Positions 1 to 9,150 of a stretch of 64,000 bases of DNA are shown here, piece after piece. Numbering within the stretch: the stretch's first letter is position 1; each line of letters opens with the position of its first letter. The stretch comes from Ideonella sp. MAG2. GTDB taxonomy: Bacteria > Pseudomonadota > Gammaproteobacteria > Burkholderiales > Burkholderiaceae_C. Position numbers and translations under genes: made by a program. The notes beneath the pieces are model-generated. The model did no database searches and was not told where the DNA came from. It saw only the letters and a list, made by a program, of their open reading frames with translations. The stretch is taken from contig PTEU01000002.1 in the NCBI GenBank assembly GCA_004359425.1, forward strand, positions 1,067,762 to 1,131,761, in the 5' to 3' direction.

Positions 1-131
1 CGCTCGGCCGGGTCTTTGCGCAACTCGGGCGCAATGCGCAGCACCTCCACATCGCCGCGCTCGGCCAACACCTCATGGATGCGCAGGCCCGTCGTGCCTT
101 CTTGCCCATCCACATACACCTTTACCGTCAT
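1..131 (-). CDS. argC: N-acetyl-gamma-glutamyl-phosphate reductase, 5' end only
   Basis: Only the first 43 codons are inside the window; the gene runs off the left edge. The visible protein begins [18 protein letters not shown], which matches the N-terminus of the short (type 2) ArgC reductases, including the nucleotide-binding GxxGxxG-like start. ArgC reduces N-acetylglutamyl phosphate to the semialdehyde in cytosolic arginine biosynthesis. It is divergent from the hydrolase that follows, with 62 bp between the two start codons. The call rests on the N-terminus alone, but that stretch is distinctive. Confidence 0.8.
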   Translation of the reverse strand, partial: MTVKVYVDGQEGTTGLRIHEVLAERGDVEVLRIAPELRKDPAE

Positions 132-193
132 GACGCTTCCTTCAGCAACAATGCCAACATCCTCGCAGCATACGGCATGCCGCTCACCTGATC

Positions 194-754
194 ATGACAA
201 ACACTGCTCCTCGTGTCCTGCTCTTGCCCGGCTGGCAGAACTCTGGCCCCAGCCATTGGCAAAGCCGCTGGGAGGCGCTGTATGGCGACCAGCGCGTGCA
301 GCAAGATGATTGGATGTGGCCCAAGCGCGGCGACTGGATGATGCAGCTGGATGAGGCCCTGCTGGCCCAGCCCGGCCCGGTGGTGCTGGTGGCCCACAGC
401 TTGGGCTGCCAGTTGGTGGCAGCCTGGGCGGCGCATTCCCGCCACACCGCGCGGGTGCAGGCCGCCTTGCTGGTGGCTCCGCCCGACATCGAGCGCGACG
501 ACACCCCGCCGCAGATCGCCACCTGGCGGCCCATCTCCCGCTTGCCCCTGCCGTTTGCGGCCGTGGCACTGATCAGCAGCGACGACCCGTTTTGCGCCCC
601 CGAGCGCGCCCACGCCATGGCCCAGGCCTGGGGCGCGGCGGCGCTGGAGCTAGGCCCCTTGGGCCACCTCAACGGCGACTCGGGCCTGGGCGACTGGCCC
701 GAAGGCCGGGCGGTGTTGAACTCGCTGCTGCAAAGCCCCGACGAGGAAGACTGA
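194..754 (+). CDS. RBBP9/YdeN-type alpha/beta hydrolase
   Basis: A 186-residue single-domain protein. It opens with the LLLPGWQNSGPSHWQ motif typical of the RBBP9/YdeN serine hydrolase family and carries the nucleophile elbow HSLGC near residue 75. A late Asp (SSDDPF) and a His (GHLNGDSG) complete a plausible Ser-Asp-His triad. The substrate is unknown. It ends 18 bp before parB and is read in the same direction, so the two are probably co-transcribed. From general knowledge of this order, such a hydrolase often lies between parA and parB; here parA is absent and argC lies upstream instead, which may mark another rearranged or misjoined point. Confidence 0.85.
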   Translation: MTNTAPRVLLLPGWQNSGPSHWQSRWEALYGDQRVQQDDWMWPKRGDWMMQLDEALLAQPGPVVLVAHSLGCQLVAAWAAHSRHTARVQAALLVAPPDIERDDTPPQIATWRPISRLPLPFAAVALISSDDPFCAPERAHAMAQAWGAAALELGPLGHLNGDSGLGDWPEGRAVLNSLLQSPDEED

Positions 755-772
755 TTGACCGACAATCGAGCC

Positions 773-1693
773 ATGGCAAGTAAAAAACCCAAGGGACTCG
801 GCCTGGGCCTCGAAGCCCTGCTCGGCCCCAAAGTCACCGACCTCGACGTTGAGCCCAGCAGCGGCGCGCAAAGCCCGTCCACGCTCAAAGTCTCGCAGCT
901 CCAGGCGGGCAAGTACCAGCCGCGCACGCGCATGGACGAGGGCTCGCTCTACGAACTGGCCGAGAGCATTCGCAGCCAGGGCATCATGCAGCCCATCTTG
1001 GTGCGGCCGCTCAGCGGCAACGAGGCCGGGGGTGCTGCCCAGTACGAAATCATTGCCGGTGAGCGGCGCTTCAGGGCCTCGCAACTGGCGGGCCTGACCG
1101 AAGTGCCGGTGCTGGTCAAGGCCGTGCCCGACGAGGCCGCCGCCGTGATGGCGCTGATTGAAAACATCCAACGCGAAGACCTGAACCCGCTGGAAGAGGC
1201 CCAAGGCCTGAAGCGCCTGATCGACGAATTTGGCCTGACCCACGAGGCCGCTGCCCAGGCCGTGGGCCGCTCACGCAGCGCGGCCTCCAACCTGATGCGC
1301 TTGCTGCAACTGGCCGAGCCGGTGCAAAAAATGTTGATGGCCGGTGACATCGACATGGGCCATGCGCGGGCCTTGCTGGCGCTGCCTGCGGCCCAGCAGA
1401 TCATGAACGCCAACGAGATCGTTGGCAAAAAGCTCTCAGTGCGCGACGCCGAAAAGCTGGTGGCCAAGGCCCTGAACCCGGGCCGCCAAACCCCGCTGCT
1501 GCGGGTGGCCAAGGACAAATCCCGCGACATCGTGCGCTTAGAAGAGCAACTGGCAGACGCGCTGACGGCGGATGTGGAAATCCGCGTACAGCGCAAAACC
1601 AAGCGCGGTGAGCAGGGCGAGATTGCCATCCGTTTTGGCTCGCTGGACGAGCTCAATGGCCTGCTCGACAAGTTGGGCGCGGGGGAGCGCTAG
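773..1693 (+). CDS. parB: Chromosome-partitioning protein ParB (Spo0J family)
   Basis: A 306-residue ParB. The start at 773 gives MASKKPKGLGLGLEALLG, the conserved N-terminal Arg/Lys/Gly-rich motif that contacts ParA; the in-frame upstream start at 755 adds six poorly conserved residues. Next comes the CTP-binding ParB/Srx domain with GERRFRAS near residue 100 and ENIQREDLNPLEEA near 130, then a helix-turn-helix region (THEAAAQAVGRSRSAASNLMRLL) and a C-terminal dimerisation domain. ParB loads on parS sites and works with ParA and SMC in origin segregation. No parS-like palindrome was seen in the window. Its TAG stop lies inside the left CTAG of a miniature element. Confidence 0.95.
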   Translation: MASKKPKGLGLGLEALLGPKVTDLDVEPSSGAQSPSTLKVSQLQAGKYQPRTRMDEGSLYELAESIRSQGIMQPILVRPLSGNEAGGAAQYEIIAGERRFRASQLAGLTEVPVLVKAVPDEAAAVMALIENIQREDLNPLEEAQGLKRLIDEFGLTHEAAAQAVGRSRSAASNLMRLLQLAEPVQKMLMAGDIDMGHARALLALPAAQQIMNANEIVGKKLSVRDAEKLVAKALNPGRQTPLLRVAKDKSRDIVRLEEQLADALTADVEIRVQRKTKRGEQGEIAIRFGSLDELNGLLDKLGAGER

Positions 1694-1859
1694 GGAAGCT
1701 CTGCATGAATCGGGGCGAGGCCGGGTAGTGCGGATCGGGATGGGATGCAAGGCGCAGTTTGAAGCCAATAGCCGTAGCTATGGGCGAGAACTGCAACGCC
1801 GCAGACTGCCCGAGGTCGCGCTAGCTCGGACCGGCCTGATTTGTGCGGAGCTTCCCTAG
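1690..1859. mobile_element. Miniature inverted-repeat element (162 bp) with CTAG target duplication
   Basis: The 162-bp body at 1694-1855 has imperfect terminal inverted repeats: GGAAGCTCTGCATGAAT at the left against GGAAGCTCCGCACAAAT read from the right on the other strand. It is bounded by CTAG at 1690-1693 and CTAG at 1856-1859. A nested hairpin is centred on CAATAGC-CGTA-GCTATGG near 1767-1783. It encodes nothing. GGAAG ends and a 4-bp YTAR (CTAG) duplication are typical of the IS5 group, so it is probably a non-autonomous relative (inference). It lies between converging genes, and its two CTAG copies supply the stop codons of both. Confidence 0.75.
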
Positions 1860-3669
1860 TCCCACAGGGTTTGGCACAGCAGGCCCTTGGGTTCGGGCCA
1901 GGGGCTAGCGGTCAGGGCAGCGGCATAGACTTGGTGCACCCAGGGCACAGGCGCATCGCGGGCTTCCCGCAGGGCACGCTGCAATTCGGCCTTGGCCGCA
2001 TCAGCCTCGCCACGCCGCATCAGGTCGCGGGCATGCACCAGCATGGCGGGCAGGTACTCCTCGGCATACTCTTGTACCGAGGCTAAGAGTTGTTCTAGGA
2101 CCTCCGGGGGGCGGGCGCTGGGGTGGCTCATCAGCAGCCAGGCAAGGTCTATCACCGAGTCAACGGAGCGCAGACCATCGATCTCTTCGTCCAGCCACAG
2201 TTGCTCCAACAGGGCGATGCATTGCAGGGGCTGTTGATGCCCCAGAAAAAACGCTTTCGAACCAGCAAGAGCGAGGTTTCCCCCAGCTTCAGACGCCCTT
2301 CCAGCATCGCGTGATTGGTACGCTGCACCAGGTGACGGGCCTTTTCCAGGGCGCTGGTAGCTTGCTTAATTTGGCCTCGGTCTCGCAGCACACCCACCCA
2401 AAAAAGGCGGGCTTGTATTTCTTGCATCAGGTTTTTGCAACTGACGGCCAACTCTACCGCCAACGCCATCTCTTGGCTGGCCAGTGCCAAGTCCTTCTGA
2501 AAATGCGCGACCGACCCACTCAGCAGAACCCAGCGTGAAGGCCAGACGCTGCCTTGCAGGCTCATGGCCAGGCCGCGACCTTCGTCCACCCATCGGCGCG
2601 CGTTCTCCATATCGCCGCTGAACTGGGCCACACAAGCTTGCACATAGCGAGCCCGCACTTGCAACACCACGTCGTCGGTACGTTCGGCCAGTGCCAGTGC
2701 CTCGGCGGCGGCTTGGCGAGCCTCGCGGGCGCTTGTAAGTAGTCGCAGCACGTCAGCGAGTTCTACATGAACCAAGGCCGACTGGGGTGCCAGAGACACG
2801 GCCTCTTGCAGCATGGAGTGTGCTTTGCGGTAGTGACAGTCCCGAACGGCGTGGGTCGCCCGGGCCAACAGCTCCAACACCGCAGGGGGTAAGTCTTCCG
2901 TGGCCGGGGTGGCGCAAGAGAAGAGGCTCAGCCATTGCGCGGCCTCTCTCGCCAGTTCGGCCACGTCACGGCCCTCTACTCGCCCGAGCGAAGCGGCACC
3001 TGACACACGGTCGACGGTCAGCTCCAAGGCCAAGGCACCATGAGCGCCGCGCACCAGCCGCAAAGCCACCACATCGCTCAGGCCCAGCAGGTCTCGCAGG
3101 CGCTGGCAGCGCTGCGGCAATGGCAGCGTGGCGCGGTCGGCGGAGCCTATTTGTTGGGCGTCCACCCAGCGGCTTTGCCCCTGAAAGCTGAGCAAATGGC
3201 CGATGAGGGCGGGCAGGCCGTGCACCGTCCACGCCAAAGCGGCGTCGCCCGTGTCATTGCTCAAAGGTAACAGCCCAAGGGCAAGGGGAGGGGCTTGAGG
3301 TGCCGGTGCGCCCACCGCAGCGCTGGGTGTTGGCGTTGGCGCGGCGGGCGCGGCGGGCGCGGCGACTTCGGCCACAAAGCGGTAACCCACACCGGGCTCA
3401 GTGCGCACAATGGCGGGGTCATGTTCGTCCTCACCCAAGGCCCGGCGCAGGTCCATCACGGCGCGGGCCAGTACCGAGTCTGGGACTTGCACAGTGCCCC
3501 AGACCTGGGCCAGCAGCTCCGCCTTGGGCACCACGCGATCAGCGTGATCCATCAGGTAGAGCAAGAGCTCGAAAGCGTGGGGCTGGAGCGCCACCTTCTG
3601 CCCATCGCACCACAATTCGCGGGCTGGACGAAGCAGCGTAAAGCGAGCAAAGTGCTCTGTCGACATCAA
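1856..3669 (-). pseudogene. Winged-helix (OmpR/CadC-type) regulator with TPR-like region, frameshifted
   Basis: The first 105 residues form an OmpR/PhoB-type winged helix (ALQPHAFELLLYLMDHADR, then VVPKAELLAQVWG and RTEPGVGYRFVAEV), as in CadC-like regulators with large C-terminal sensor parts. A low-complexity Ala/Pro linker follows, then a long helical region with TPR character. The frame breaks at a run of six A at 2246-2251 (plus strand). One extra T on the coding strand, or a -1 slip on U UUU UUC, joins KRFF to LGHQQPLQCIALLEQLWLDE and continues to the stop at 1856. So the gene is either a sequencing or mutational frameshift or, less likely, a slippage site. The ligand is unknown. It converges on parB. 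Confidence 0.75.
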
Positions 3670-4133
3670 GCTCTCGCGGTCGCGGTCAAAGGGTCACTGG
3701 CAAGAGTGGGCATTGCCCAGCACTGGTGTTTGGCAGCACTTGCATGGTAGTTGAATGCTCACTCAGCTTGTGAGCAGGAGGCTGTATACCCGGCATCGTA
3801 TTTAGGGGGGCTACCCAAATGGATGTAGATATTGTGAGATCTGCCTCAGGCTCATCGGGCGAGTGTTGCACCCGCGATCAAGGGCCGACAACCGGAAAGG
3901 GCTGAATCAAGGCCCCAAAAGCCCGCTTATGCCAGCTTTGGCCGCGCTCGCTTAGAGGGATGCTGTCACCACAGAGCCGCTGGTGAGTGAGCAAAAGCAG
4001 TACCGCCGGAAAGCTCTGATGGCGCCCGGGTCCAGTACAGCCGGGACGTCATCAGAACTTCCCTGACGCCCCGCAGCCGCCTTGTGATTGGTTGCGTGGC
4101 GCCGTCCTGATCCATTACCCCCAGGAGGCCACC
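3670..4133. other. Intergenic region between divergent regulator and prkA
   Basis: These 464 bases separate the minus-strand regulator from prkA. I see no convincing coding region or RNA here. The only clear signal is the strong Shine-Dalgarno sequence CAGGAGG at 4120-4126, seven bases before the prkA ATG. Confidence 0.5.
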
Positions 4134-5819
4134 ATGGATGTCATCAGCAGTTTTGCCGCCCGCTTTGAGCGCAGCCGCGAAGAGGAAATGTCGCTTGAAG
4201 ACTACCTCGCCGAGTGCAAGCGCAGCCCGCTGACCTACGCCACCGCCGCTGAGCGCATGCTCAAAGCCATCGGTGAGCCGCAGATGGTGGACACCCGCAA
4301 CGATCCGCGCCTCTCGCGCATCTTTGCCAACAAGATCATCAAGATCTACCCCGCCTTCGCCGAGTTCTACGGCATGGAGGAAGCCATCGAGCAGGTGGTC
4401 AGCTACTTCCGCCACGCCGCCCAAGGCCTGGAAGAAAAGAAGCAGATCCTCTACCTGCTGGGCCCGGTGGGTGGTGGCAAGAGCAGCATTGCCGAGCGGC
4501 TCAAGGCCCTGATGCAAGAAGTGCCTTTCTACGCCATCAAGGGCTCGCCGGTGAATGAAAGCCCGCTGGGCTTATTTGATGTGGCTGAAGACGGCCCGCT
4601 GCTGGAGCAGGAGTACGGCATCCCGCGCCGCTACCTCAACCGCATCATGAGCCCCTGGGCGGTAAAGCGCCTGGAAGAGTACGGCGGCGACATCCGGCAG
4701 TTCCGCGTGGTCAAGCGCTATCCCAGCATCTTGAAGCAGATGGGCATTGCCAAGACCGAGCCGGGCGATGAGAACAACCAAGACATCTCGTCCCTGGTGG
4801 GCAAGGTCGACATCCGCAAGCTGGAAACCTATGCCCAAGACGACCCCGATGCCTACAGCTACAGCGGCGGCCTGTGCCTGGCCAACCAGGGCCTGCTGGA
4901 GTTTGTGGAAATGTTCAAGGCCCCCATCAAGGTACTGGCCGGCGCCACCTGCGCCCCAGGAACGCTGAAGATGATGAGCCAGTTCGCCATCTTGACCCGC
5001 CTGAAGGAGCCCGAGAACTCCTCGCTCTATTCCAAGATGCAGGTCTACGACGGCGAAAACCTCAAAGACACCGACCCGCGCGCCAAGAACTACCAGGAGT
5101 ACCGCGACTACGCGGGCGTGGACGAAGGCATGAGCGGCATCTCCACCCGCTTTGCCTACAAGATCCTCTCCAAAGTCTTCAACTTCGACAGCACCGAAGT
5201 GGCGGCCAACCCCGTGCACCTGATGTATGTGTTAGAGCAGCAGATCGAGCGCGAGCAGTTCCCGGCTGACACCGAGCAGAAGTACACCGCCTTCATCAAA
5301 GAGCAGTTGGCCCCACGCTATGCCGAGTTCATTGGCAAAGAGATCCAGACCGCTTATCTGGAGAGCTATAGCGAGTACGGCCAGAACATTTTTGACCGCT
5401 ATGTCACCTATGCCGACTACTGGATCCAAGACCAGGAGTACCGCGACACCGACACCGGCGAGGTCTTTGACCGCTCTTCGCTGAATGCCGAGTTGGAGAA
5501 GATCGAGAAGCCCGCCGGCATTGCCAACCCCAAGGACTTCCGCAACGAGATCGTCAATTTTGTGCTGCGGGCGCGGGCCAATAACGCGGGCAACAACCCG
5601 GTCTGGACCAGCTATGAAAAGCTGCGCTCGGTGATCGAGAAGAAGATGTTCTCCAACACCGAAGAGCTGCTGCCGGTGATCAGCTTCAATGCCAAAGCCA
5701 GCGCCGACGAGGCCAAGAAGCACGAGGACTTTGTCGACCGCATGGTGGCCAAGGGCTACACCAGCAAGCAGGTGCGCTTGCTGTGCGAGTGGTACTTGCG
5801 CGTGCGCAAGAGCAGCTGA
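4134..5819 (+). CDS. prkA: PrkA/YeaG serine protein kinase with an internal in-frame deletion
   Basis: PrkA is an AAA+-type cytosolic serine kinase of stress and stationary-phase physiology, encoded with YeaH and SpoVR/YcgB. The ATG at 4134 has a CAGGAGG ribosome site; the track's earlier in-frame start has none. The N-terminal AAA domain is present (Walker A LLGPVGGGKSS near residue 105), as are FVEMFKAPIKVL near 265 and the conserved C-terminal kinase part (SSLYSKMQVYDGENLKDTDP, then HLMYVLEQQIEREQFP). Length is 561 against about 640 for the family. Directly after APIKVL the sequence jumps to CAPGTLKMMSQ, so about 80 residues are missing, including the HSNESEW and NNEAFLDRI segments of E. 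coli YeaG. As read, it is unlikely to be an active ATPase. Confidence 0.9.
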   Translation: MDVISSFAARFERSREEEMSLEDYLAECKRSPLTYATAAERMLKAIGEPQMVDTRNDPRLSRIFANKIIKIYPAFAEFYGMEEAIEQVVSYFRHAAQGLEEKKQILYLLGPVGGGKSSIAERLKALMQEVPFYAIKGSPVNESPLGLFDVAEDGPLLEQEYGIPRRYLNRIMSPWAVKRLEEYGGDIRQFRVVKRYPSILKQMGIAKTEPGDENNQDISSLVGKVDIRKLETYAQDDPDAYSYSGGLCLANQGLLEFVEMFKAPIKVLAGATCAPGTLKMMSQFAILTRLKEPENSSLYSKMQVYDGENLKDTDPRAKNYQEYRDYAGVDEGMSGISTRFAYKILSKVFNFDSTEVAANPVHLMYVLEQQIEREQFPADTEQKYTAFIKEQLAPRYAEFIGKEIQTAYLESYSEYGQNIFDRYVTYADYWIQDQEYRDTDTGEVFDRSSLNAELEKIEKPAGIANPKDFRNEIVNFVLRARANNAGNNPVWTSYEKLRSVIEKKMFSNTEELLPVISFNAKASADEAKKHEDFVDRMVAKGYTSKQVRLLCEWYLRVRKSS

Positions 5820-5875
5820 CCGGATTCCATCCGCAGCACGCTCCGGCCCTTCGGCCAGGGCTGCTGCAGAGGACG

Positions 5876-5925
5876 CCGTTCGCCCTGAGCCTGTCGAAGG
5901 GCTTGGATGGGCTCAGCCCGAACGG
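5876..5925. repeat. REP-like palindrome (CCTGAGCCTGTCGAAGG type)
   Basis: An imperfect hairpin between prkA and yeaH. The left arm CCGTTCGCCCTGAGCC (5876-5891) pairs with GGCTCAGCCCGAACGG (5910-5925), 14 of 16 positions matching. The left arm runs into CTGTCGAAGGGC, a dispersed intergenic repeat that I know from many proteobacterial genomes. It may form an mRNA hairpin that modulates prkA versus yeaH levels; this is inference. Confidence 0.7.
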
Positions 5926-5973
5926 ATGTTCAGCATTGCGCTGACGGATCAGTAGCTTGAAGGACTGCAAATC

Positions 5974-7260
5974 ATGGCACTTCAGCAAATCATCGACCGC
6001 AGGTTGGCCGGCAAGAACAAGTCCATCGGCAACCGCGAGCGCTTTTTGAAGCGCTACAAAGACAAGATCCGCGAGGCGGTGAAGCGCGCGGTGGACGGCC
6101 GCGGCATCCGCGACCTGGAGCGCGGCGAAGAGGTCCACATCCCCAAGAAGGACCTCTCCGAGCCCGTCTTCCACCACGGCCAAGGCGGCCAGCGCGATGT
6201 GGTGCACACCGGCAACAAAGAGTATGTGACGGGCGACCACATCGAGCGCCCACAAGGTGGTGGCGGTAAGGGCTCAGGCAAGGGCCAGGCCAGCGACTCG
6301 GGCGAGGGTGAAGACGACTTTGCCTTTGCGCTCAGCAAAGAAGAGTTCATGCAGGTCTTTTTTGAAGACCTGGCCTTGCCCCGCCTACTGCGCACCCAAC
6401 TGGCCGAGGTGCCCGAGTACAAAACCCACCGCGCGGGTTACAGCAGCGACGGCACGCCCAACAACCTGCACATCGTGCGCTCCATGCGCGGGGCGTATGG
6501 CCGCCGCTTGGCCTTGGGCGGCGAGTCGCGCCGCGAGCTACGTGAGTTGGAGGCCAAAGTCTCTGAACTCAAGCGTTATTACGCCGACGACCCCGTGGCC
6601 CAGCGCGAGGTGCAAGAGGCCTTGGCCCGCATCGCCGAGCTGCGCGCGCGGCTGGACCGCATCCCCTTTCTCGACCCGATTGACCTGAAGTTTCGCAGCC
6701 GTGTGCGTGTGGCCGTGCCCAGCTCCAAGGCGGTGATGTTCTGCCTGATGGATGTCTCGGGCTCTATGGATGAGCAGCGCAAGGAGCTGTCCAAGCGCTT
6801 CTTTATCTTGCTCTATCTCTTCTTGACCCGCCACTACGAGAAGATCGAGCTGGTTTTCATCCGCCACCACACGCAGGCGCAAGAGGTCAGCGAAGAAGAT
6901 TTTTTTCATGCCCGCGAGACCGGCGGCACCGTGGTGTCGAGCGCGCTGGAGCTGATGGACCAGATCGTGCGCGAGCGCTACAACCCCAGCGAGTGGAACA
7001 TCTACGGCGCCCAGGCCAGCGATGGCGACAACTGGCACCATGATTCCACCCGCTGCAAAGAGCTGCTGGTGAACCGCCTGCTGCCGGCTTGCCGCTACTA
7101 CGCCTATGTGCAAGTGGCCGAAGAAGAGCAAAACCTCTGGGAAGAGTACGCCAGCCTGGTGGGCGCTCAGCCCAACTTTGCGATGCGCAAAGCCACCGAG
7201 GCCTCGGACATTTATCCGGTCTTCCGCGACCTGTTCAAAAAGGAAGGGGCTACCGCATGA
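5974..7260 (+). CDS. yeaH: YeaH/YhbH family protein (DUF444), PrkA partner
   Basis: A 428-residue protein, the normal family length (E. coli YeaH 427), so this middle gene of the kinase operon looks intact. The N-terminus (LQQIIDRRLAGKNKSIGNRERFLKRYK) is family-typical. A Gly/Ser-rich linker lies near residues 90-110, and the C-terminal half contains a von Willebrand A-like fold with the MIDAS motif DVSGSMDEQ near residue 258 and later GGTVVSSAL. YeaH homologues act with PrkA in stress and sporulation-like responses; the biochemical role is unsettled. Its stop overlaps the spoVR start by 4 bp (ATGA), indicating translational coupling. Confidence 0.92.
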   Translation: MALQQIIDRRLAGKNKSIGNRERFLKRYKDKIREAVKRAVDGRGIRDLERGEEVHIPKKDLSEPVFHHGQGGQRDVVHTGNKEYVTGDHIERPQGGGGKGSGKGQASDSGEGEDDFAFALSKEEFMQVFFEDLALPRLLRTQLAEVPEYKTHRAGYSSDGTPNNLHIVRSMRGAYGRRLALGGESRRELRELEAKVSELKRYYADDPVAQREVQEALARIAELRARLDRIPFLDPIDLKFRSRVRVAVPSSKAVMFCLMDVSGSMDEQRKELSKRFFILLYLFLTRHYEKIELVFIRHHTQAQEVSEEDFFHARETGGTVVSSALELMDQIVRERYNPSEWNIYGAQASDGDNWHHDSTRCKELLVNRLLPACRYYAYVQVAEEEQNLWEEYASLVGAQPNFAMRKATEASDIYPVFRDLFKKEGATA

Positions 7261-8525
7261 CCACCGCTCACACCCCCGCCGACGCCCTCTTGGGTGAGGC
7301 CCTGCACGGCCCCTTGACGCTTTGGCCTGGACACCTACCCGAATCAGTTGGAGATCATCACCGCCGAGCAGATGATGGACGCCTACGCCAGCGTGGGCAT
7401 GCCGGTGAACTACCGTCACTGGAGCTTTGGCAAAGAGTTCATCTCCACCGAGAAGAACTACAAGCGCGGCCACATGGGCTTGGCCTATGAGATCGTCATC
7501 AACTCCAACCCCTGCATCAGCTACCTGATGGAAGAGAACACCATGGCCATGCAGGCCCTGGTGATCGCCCATGCGGCCTATGGACACAACAGCTTTTTCA
7601 AAGGCAACTACCTGTTCCGCATGTGGACGGATGCGGCCTCCATCATCGACTACCTGGTCTATGCCCGGCACTATGTGGCCGAGTGCGAAGAGCGCCATGG
7701 TGTGGAAATCGTGGAGCTGTTTCTCGACTCTTGCCATGCGCTGCAAAACCATGGCGTAGACCGCTACCGCCGCCCGGCCAAGCGCAGCCTGGCCGAAGAG
7801 CTTGCCCAGCGCAAAGAGCGCGAGGCCTATGCCCAGCAGCAAATCAACGACCTCTGGCGCACCCTGCCGCGCCGCGCCGACGAGGCCGAAGCCACCGCAG
7901 CCGCCAAGCGCTTCCCCGCAGAGCCCGAAGAGAACCTGCTCTACTTCATCGAGAAAAACGCTCCGCTGCTGGAGCCCTGGCAGCGCGAGATCATCCGCAT
8001 CGTGCGCAAGACCGCGCAGTACTTCTACCCCCAGCGCCAAACCCAGGTCATGAACGAAGGCTGGGCCACCTTCTGGCACCACAAGCTGCTCAACGAGATG
8101 TACGACAACGGCTTCCTGACCGATGGCGTGATGATGGAGTGGCTCAGCTCGCATGCCAATGTGGTCTACCAGCCCAAGGTGGGCGACCGCGGCTACAGCG
8201 GATTCAACCCCTATGCGCTTGGCTTTGCCATGTACACCGACATCAAGCGAACGACGAAGGCTACCGCCGCCTGCGAGAAACCCTGTCACGCCAATACGAC
8301 CTGGGCACCCGCGAGCCCAATATTCAGGTGTGGAACGTCAACCTGCGCGGCGACCGCAGCCTGACCCTGCGCCACACCCAACACAACAACCGCCCCCTCG
8401 ACCAAAGCGCCAGCGAAGTCCTCAAACACGTCGCCCGCCTCTGGGGCTTTGGCGTGCAGTTGGAAAGCGTGAATGGCGGTGGTGAAGTGACCGCGCAATG
8501 GGCGGTGCCGGCGCCGCAGGGGTGA
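7257..8525 (+). pseudogene. spoVR: SpoVR/YcgB family protein, broken by two internal losses
   Basis: Three pieces of a SpoVR (YcgB) protein lie in order but in different frames. Piece one (from ATG 7257) is MTTAHTPADALLGEALHGPL. Piece two, in another frame from about 7318, starts RFGLDTYPNQLEIITAEQMM and runs through MDAYASVGMPVNYRHW, the HNSFFKGNYLFRMW segment and GFNPYALGFAMYTDIKR to about 8250. Piece three, in a third register, starts NDEGYRRLRETLSRQYDLG and ends at 8525. Compared with E. coli YcgB (510 residues), roughly 20-25 codons are missing at the first joint and about 70 at the second (after DIKR). Flanking sequence is well conserved, so the losses are recent or artefactual. Confidence 0.88.
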
Positions 8526-8644
8526 GTGCCGTGCACTTAGGCGAGTGGCTGACTGGCAGAACGGGCGCCCACGGCCACCCAGTTGAGTGATCGGGCGCAA
8601 CTGCACATAGACTAGCTTCCATCAATAGGGATGGGAGTCAGGAA

Positions 8645-9103
8645 ATGAGCCCAGTGAAGCGCTTTGAGGATTACTGCTGGCACGACAACGCCATCCACGG
8701 CTTTCGCTTGGTTCAGGGTGCAGATGGTTGCACCGGTGATCTTGTCTTGGACATCGACCACATCGTCGAATGGCTGAGTCCACCAGAGAACGCTACGGCG
8801 TACCACTTCAGAATTGCTCCGTCACTTCTGACATTTCACGAGGTGTCTGAATTGGTGGTGTCGATCGACTATGGCGCGCATTCTTTGGCCTTCCAGCCGA
8901 TGGCGATCCATGACATTCAGCGCGAAGAAGTCACCTATCCCAATGGCTATACCTCTTTCGCCTGGAGGATTGAGCTCAACATTCCAATAGCTGGGTACAT
9001 GACGTTTCAAGCGTCAGGCTTTACCCAAACGGTGAACTCGGAGTCCGTGGTTTCCCGAATGCAGAGCTTGTCACCCAGCCAGCGCCGGTCTCTCCTCTTG
9101 TGA
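8645..9103 (+). CDS. Hypothetical protein, 152 aa
   Basis: I do not recognise this family. The ATG at 8645 is preceded by AGTCAGGAA, a fair ribosome site. The protein is soluble, acidic to neutral, rich in aromatic and beta-prone segments, with no signal peptide or membrane helix. The WHDNAIHG stretch near residue 12 faintly resembles the start of some polymorphic-toxin immunity proteins (Imm50-like), but this is a weak impression. Base composition is lower in GC than the flanking genes. A second unknown gene of similar character follows 47 bp downstream, suggesting a small acquired cassette. Confidence 0.6.
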   Translation: MSPVKRFEDYCWHDNAIHGFRLVQGADGCTGDLVLDIDHIVEWLSPPENATAYHFRIAPSLLTFHEVSELVVSIDYGAHSLAFQPMAIHDIQREEVTYPNGYTSFAWRIELNIPIAGYMTFQASGFTQTVNSESVVSRMQSLSPSQRRSLLL

Positions 9104-9150
9104 GCAGGCCCGGCGGACAACATCAGTTCTGAACCAGATTTGTGCTCTCA

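Noticed and set aside
132..193. A short C-terminal coding remnant (ending LAAYGMPLT) between argC and the hydrolase
   Set aside because: The frame is open to a TGA, but the residues match no family I recognise, including ParA, which might be expected there.
1..2300. parS centromere site near parB
   Set aside because: No TGTTNCACGTGNAACA-like palindrome was seen near parB or elsewhere by eye.
6538..8289. 583-codon minus-strand ORF opposite yeaH and spoVR
   Set aside because: Antisense of two recognised families; composition is typical of shadow frames.
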